Of a DNA stretch of 64,000 nt, positions 39,601-45,600 are shown in pieces; position 1 is the stretch's first letter, and each line of letters begins with the position of its first letter. Below the pieces are notes generated by a model. That model worked only from the letters and a program-made list of their open reading frames with translations, had not been told where the DNA came from and did not search any database. Both the position numbers and the translations under genes were made by a program. The stretch lies in contig NC_088301.1 of NCBI RefSeq assembly GCF_032854445.1, positions 20,083,808 through 20,147,807 of the forward strand. Reading direction: 5' to 3'. Source of the DNA: Liolophura sinensis. Taxonomy: Eukaryota > Mollusca > Polyplacophora > Chitonida > Chitonidae.

Positions 39601-42600
39601 CTAAGGTACATTAACAGTGACCACAACTCCCGAAACATGGAACTCCTTGTGTTTCGTATGAGGCTTTTAGTCAGGTGTTTTTTAAAGGAAATTGCAACGT
39701 TCTGTTCTTTCCCTGTGGCTTTACCTGTTTCCCTATAAGAAAACCGACAGACGCTGCATTAGTGAACAATTTTTGAGTACAGCATCAAATAACAATTAAA
39801 TGAATACAACGGTCACTTTCCCTAAACCTTTTGATTGTAATTTTATCCGAACAGCAGTGTCTCAATCAAAATATAGTCCTGCTTACCAAACAGTCGTACT
39901 TCACAAAGTGTCAACGGTGTTGATGAATTCGACGGTAAGCTTATCCGGACTGTGTTTCCTGTTCTCGGCTTACTGTCGTTACATCTACCATTGATGACCT
40001 TCCCAGGACCTTCATCAGTGGTTGTCGTGTCTGTATAACATGTATCGTAGCTCTGACTGTTCGTGCCCACACTCAATGTAAAGCCGTTCAGTCGGTGGCC
40101 ACCTGGAATGTATGTACACATAACATACAATACCGGGCTGTGTTCGTGTAAGATAAATTTATTTAGCTGACAACGTAAATAAGGACGCCGAACTTCCGGT
40201 TAACCTGATAGGTCTCATCTTGAGAGCATTATCGCCAAAAAAAAAATAAATAAAAAAAGCGCAAGAAGTGTCAAGCGCTCCAGATTCTAAAGTTTATCTG
40301 CAATGAACCCTATTGATTTCCACTACATTATACGACGCACAATCATCATTACTGGTTTCTGTTCTTTAGGGTTCCTAGTTTACAGTGCACTTGCTGTGAG
40401 GGCGTAGAGATATTAGAGCAATAACGCATAAACAAGTATCAGCGATGTTCGGCTGTATGCTTTCAGTTCCTCATGGCTTTTGTTGAAAGTAAATGGATGC
40501 TCGTTGAAGGGAAACGTTTCTTTGTCACCTGTCACATATTTTGCTCTGTAATTATTAGTTACAAGTATTACTATTTTTTATTTTTATATTTTTGTTGAAG
40601 TAATGGAAGCAAAGATTTATCTGATGCATAGATTTATAATTGATTGTAACTGTTATCGCTGAAAAAAACGTACTGGTACGTATATACATTTTTTATTAAC
40701 TTCTACTACGAAGTCATAAACTTACTCACATTGCTTTAGCCAACTTTTTCACTATATCACACTCGATCTGAGAATAAGGAAACAGTTATTGCTCAGATTT
40801 AGACACATCTAGAAGACGAACATCCCGATTATCCACAATGCTATTCACAATAATTCATGTTACATATATACATGTAAAACTGTAACTCGGGAACCAATCA
40901 CATCCCATACCTGCAGGCCTGATACATACTCAGGAACAACTTGTGATAGTCACGTACTCCTCGTCATCAGACTTGGTGAGACTCTTCATTGCGTAAAACT
41001 GAATGACAATTGGATAACGTAACTGGATCACTTAACACAAATCCACCTGCTCTTGTATCAGATTAGATCACACTCACTACTAACCCATCGTTGAAAAACG
41101 TTCTCCTGTATCTCTTAATTTTGACGTCAAACGGTTTCGCTGTGCAACCAAAATTTGGTTTGTATATTTATTTATTTGGTTGGTTGGTGTTTTGCGCCGT
41201 ACTCAAAAATATTTCATTTGTACGACGGCGACCAGCACTACGATGGATGGAAACCGGGGCAGAGCCCGGTGAAACCCACACCCATCATTAGATTGCTGGC
41301 AGACCTTCCCACACGCGGCCAGCATGAGCTGGACTTGGGCTCACAGCGACTGCATTGGTGTGAGGTTCCAGTGCCATAAAGCTGTGCTGGAGTGCTAACC
41401 ACCTCGGCCACGGAGTTTCCCGCCCATGTAACCAAAACAGTTTCACAAGTATCATATGTAATCTGCATGTAACTTGCGGGTCTGTCATTGCATATTAAAG
41501 TAGAGCATGCGCGTTTTGAATAACGAGCTCAGTTGTGAGAAAAGTCGTATTTACTTCCTACACATGCTAGCATTCTTCTAACTGGTAATAATCACTTACA
41601 TGTATCGGGTCTGTTATTACAATTTCCGACTCTGTTGTAAATCTGGAATCTGTAAATATTGTACGTCCTGTTCAGTGTTACCGACCACCAGCTTTGTAAA
41701 TCACTCTTTGTGTGAGTACAAGGTGTGTTCTCCAGAGCATGACCCGCTTTACCATCCACGGCTAATTTAGATAGGTATTTCGGACGATAGTCAGATGACT
41801 GGCTCGTCTGCTGATTCAGCGCCACATTACCTACGAAATCAAATTGATGCACGTTTTAATTTAATATTACACATCAACCCGTAGACTATAAACACCATGT
41901 ACATATAGGTAAGAATCACCAAATGTAAAAGGTATTATTGTGATCTGCTTTTATTCCATCTTTCTACAGGAAATGAATAACAACAAGTTAACTGTAGATG
42001 TAGAGAAATACATAATATCTTTTGGAGGCCTGCACACATTCAACGTTTTATGGCAATATGTGCTGTAATGTGGATGAGATTTATGAATATCTTATGCAAA
42101 TGAGGCTCAACTTTTACATCCAAATCTTCCACAAACTGACTTGCTGAGTGGCCGTGGATTTACGCCGTGTTTAAGAATATTACACTTGTATCAAAGCCGT
42201 CTCCAGTCTGTTTTTCACATTATGTTGTTGTTGTGACCTATGTGGACGTTTTCACTATATGTAGAAATGGACGTTACGCCAGAGGACGTTACGACGTCAC
42301 CGCAAAACGACCTTCAGGGGGATGTTTATCAAAACCGTCTTTGACTTTGGGCGGAAAACGTTTGTATCTCATAACACACTTCCACAGATTATGACCGGCA
42401 GAAAGTCTTACAGTAACAGTTAAATGGTTAACCTTTGAAAGAATGAATATATGCTGGTTGGAGATATTTCCGCCACGTTCTAGTTATGATTGCATTCAAG
42501 TCATACTTTTTCACATCAAACGTTGACAGTTTCATGTTTATAGTGGATAAGAGTTGATATAGAAATGGACAGGGCTTGTTCAATTCCCTTGTTATAGAAT

Positions 42601-45600
42601 GCTGTTGCTAGATTTAAATGAGCTTGTTACACAGCTTGTTTTGCTTACTATATGGCTGTATGAATTACTTCGAAAAAATGGACTGATACTGAAACTATAG
42701 TCTTCCACTTGCAAACAAAAACAACACAATATATTTGATTTATGTTTTAACTTATATGACCACGGCCAGCATTATTGTGAGAGGAAACAATTAATTTGAT
42801 TTGAAAAAATGTGTTTGTGAAAACATTTATTTTTTCCAGTTTATGCGGTAGTCACTGTTCTGTGTTTTGCCAAAAATCTCCAGTACACAGCCATCTTGGG
42901 CTCGTCAACTATCGTCTGTTTCTTTTAGTCAGTCGCCTATATTCAGCTGTCTGTAAATTCCGTCATATTAGCTACCAAAATTGCGTTTAATCAGTCTCAC
43001 GTGAAAACACAAGCTCTACACATTGATATGTTGGACCTCCATATTCTTGCACAGAAAATGAAGTTAGAGCACTTTTTCTAATTCATGATTTTACACCGCA
43101 TCACCTCGGTTTTGACGTGATGAGCTCATTGCTTCGTTATTAAAAAAGTGTCATGGTGGATATTGGACGGAGTTCAATATGTTAAACTGCTGTCGACTTT
43201 AATCTAAACCCTCTTTCCGACACCGCCATATTTGACATTGTTCGCATTTTTAGTATAACATAACCTTCATCAACGAATTATATTTCATCTCTTGAGTTAT
43301 ATGATCGCACGGCAGTGTCGTTTTAGAGTTGGATGTTATGAAAGTCTGTTACAAAAAACAGCTAGTGTATTCCCTGACACAGTAGTGTTGGTTGTATTAC
43401 TACGTGAAGTTTGTTCTAACCGCATGTTGGTGCAGCTATTGTAAAACAAATTACTCTCCACGCCCACTGTCCAGCGTGACTCTTGCTTGTGAATAATAAT
43501 GACGTCATCTGTGCTAATGAGTTCTTGATGTTGACACCAGGCTCATGGAGTTTAACATTATGAATTAGAAAAAGCATTCTAACTTGCTTTAATTAATGTA
43601 GACGTACAACAGATAAATTGTAGAGCTTGTTATCTTAAAAATCACGAAAGAAAGGCAATTTTGTTTGCGGTGGTAGATTTTACATATAGCTGAATATAGG
43701 GTATACATGCAAAATCCGGGCAATTGGGTCAAAGATTAGCCTCGGAACTAAAGTGTGAAGGAGCACTAATTGGATAATAATGCCACACAGAGAGTATCGG
43801 GTCTTTATACACTGTAAATTTCTACAGTGATATTTTGCACCCAGTTAAAATATATCATGCGTCAATGTGCATCCAGCGCAATTGAAATGGGATTAGGCTG
43901 GCCGGTGTTTATACATGTATTACGGTATAAGCGAGGGCGATCTACTAATTTGATCCACGGGCCTGTGCACAAACCCATCGTCATGACATGCCAGGTGAGA
44001 CCCAGCTTTTACATCAAATCTCACAAAAAATGACACTTGTCGTACTCGAAAATATTTCAATTTTGTACGACGGTGGCCAGCATTATGGCGGGAATAACCG
44101 GACATAGCCTGGGAGAAACCCACGACCATCCACACTTTCTGCCAGACCTACCGCAGAGGAAACCAGCATGGGTTGGAGATGAACTCAGCGAGCTAACCAC
44201 CTGAAGACCGCCGCATTCAACATAGAATGTTTTCAGTACATGTAGGAATGGACGGGTTCAGAAAACGGCCTTTAACTTCGCGCGGAAAACGTCTGCATCT
44301 CATCACACCCCTCCACATATTATGATTGCAAGAAAGTTACTAGAGTAATTGGTAAATGGTTAACTGTTGAAAGAAAAAGTGTATTTTAGCTGGCGATTTA
44401 ACATCTATAGGGTAGGTATGATTGCATTCAAGTGAAACTTTTCACACTCTCGCTGAGAATTTCATCTTTATAATCAATAAGGTAACAAGTGATTCATAGA
44501 GAAATGGCCAAAATGGCCATCGGCTGTTTGTTTTCCCTCGTTACACGTTACTGTTTGGCCTTAAGTATTACTTTGAAACAATGCACTGATACTGGGGATA
44601 GTCTTTATGTGGCAAACAGAATCATATATTTGAAGAACAACAATTTGTGAATCCGAAGGTAGTCTTACTTTCAGTTACATATTTCAAACTCGTACCTTTA
44701 CTATTTGTAGTGTTAGCATGGTTTTAAAATTATCTGGTACGATAAGGTGGAGAATCGGCACCAGAGATGTACGATAAGAAAGTGCAAATTTCAAATTCTC
44801 AGTAAAATAGTGTAAAACTTGTTCGAAGCGCCCATTGACTGATTTTTTGATTGATTTTTTTATTCACCTCGATAGATTAGATTACAATCATGATTAAATA
44901 AACTAATTGCTGGAATAAAGCTCTAAGTAAGCTTGTTTTATTCCGTAACAATGTAAACAGATATACTTAAATAGCAAGACATAGTAGACGTGATATATAA
45001 TAGTAGACATGTAGAGTTTTCTTAAAATATAATAATGCGTCATGCTAATGTAATACCGTACGTGCAACATACCAACCAAGTAGAAACTAAATTTCCAATA
45101 AATATTTTTTTGCCTCAGATTTACATAGAAAGGTTGGCCGAACCAGCCGTAGGTTTGTTGGTAATTTATTCCATTCCCGTGGGCATGATATATATAGGGC
45201 ATAATAAGATAAGTTGCCTCGATATATCGGCCTATGGAAGTCTAAAGGTCGACCTCTGGTATTGTATTGATGTGTGTGGTCCATTTTGGTCAAATAAAAT
45301 GAGTGACTCGGTGGGATGCATTCTTGATAAAAGTATTTATGTGACTGTAATAAAGTTGAATACAGAATGATGTCAGTAAGTGATAGAATTTCAGAATAGT
45401 GGGAAAGAGGTGCGGTATGTTGAAACCTTTTGGATAGAGTAATGGTGCTTGTTTTTGCAACAGCTGGATTGGTTTGAGATGAGAGATGTAAGTGTTACCC
45501 TGTATGACATTTCCGTAGGAAAATAAGCGTTGATGCCTGAGTAATAGAGTATAAGGAGGGTTTTCGTATTTACGGCATTTTTTTTATATGGTTAAGTATC

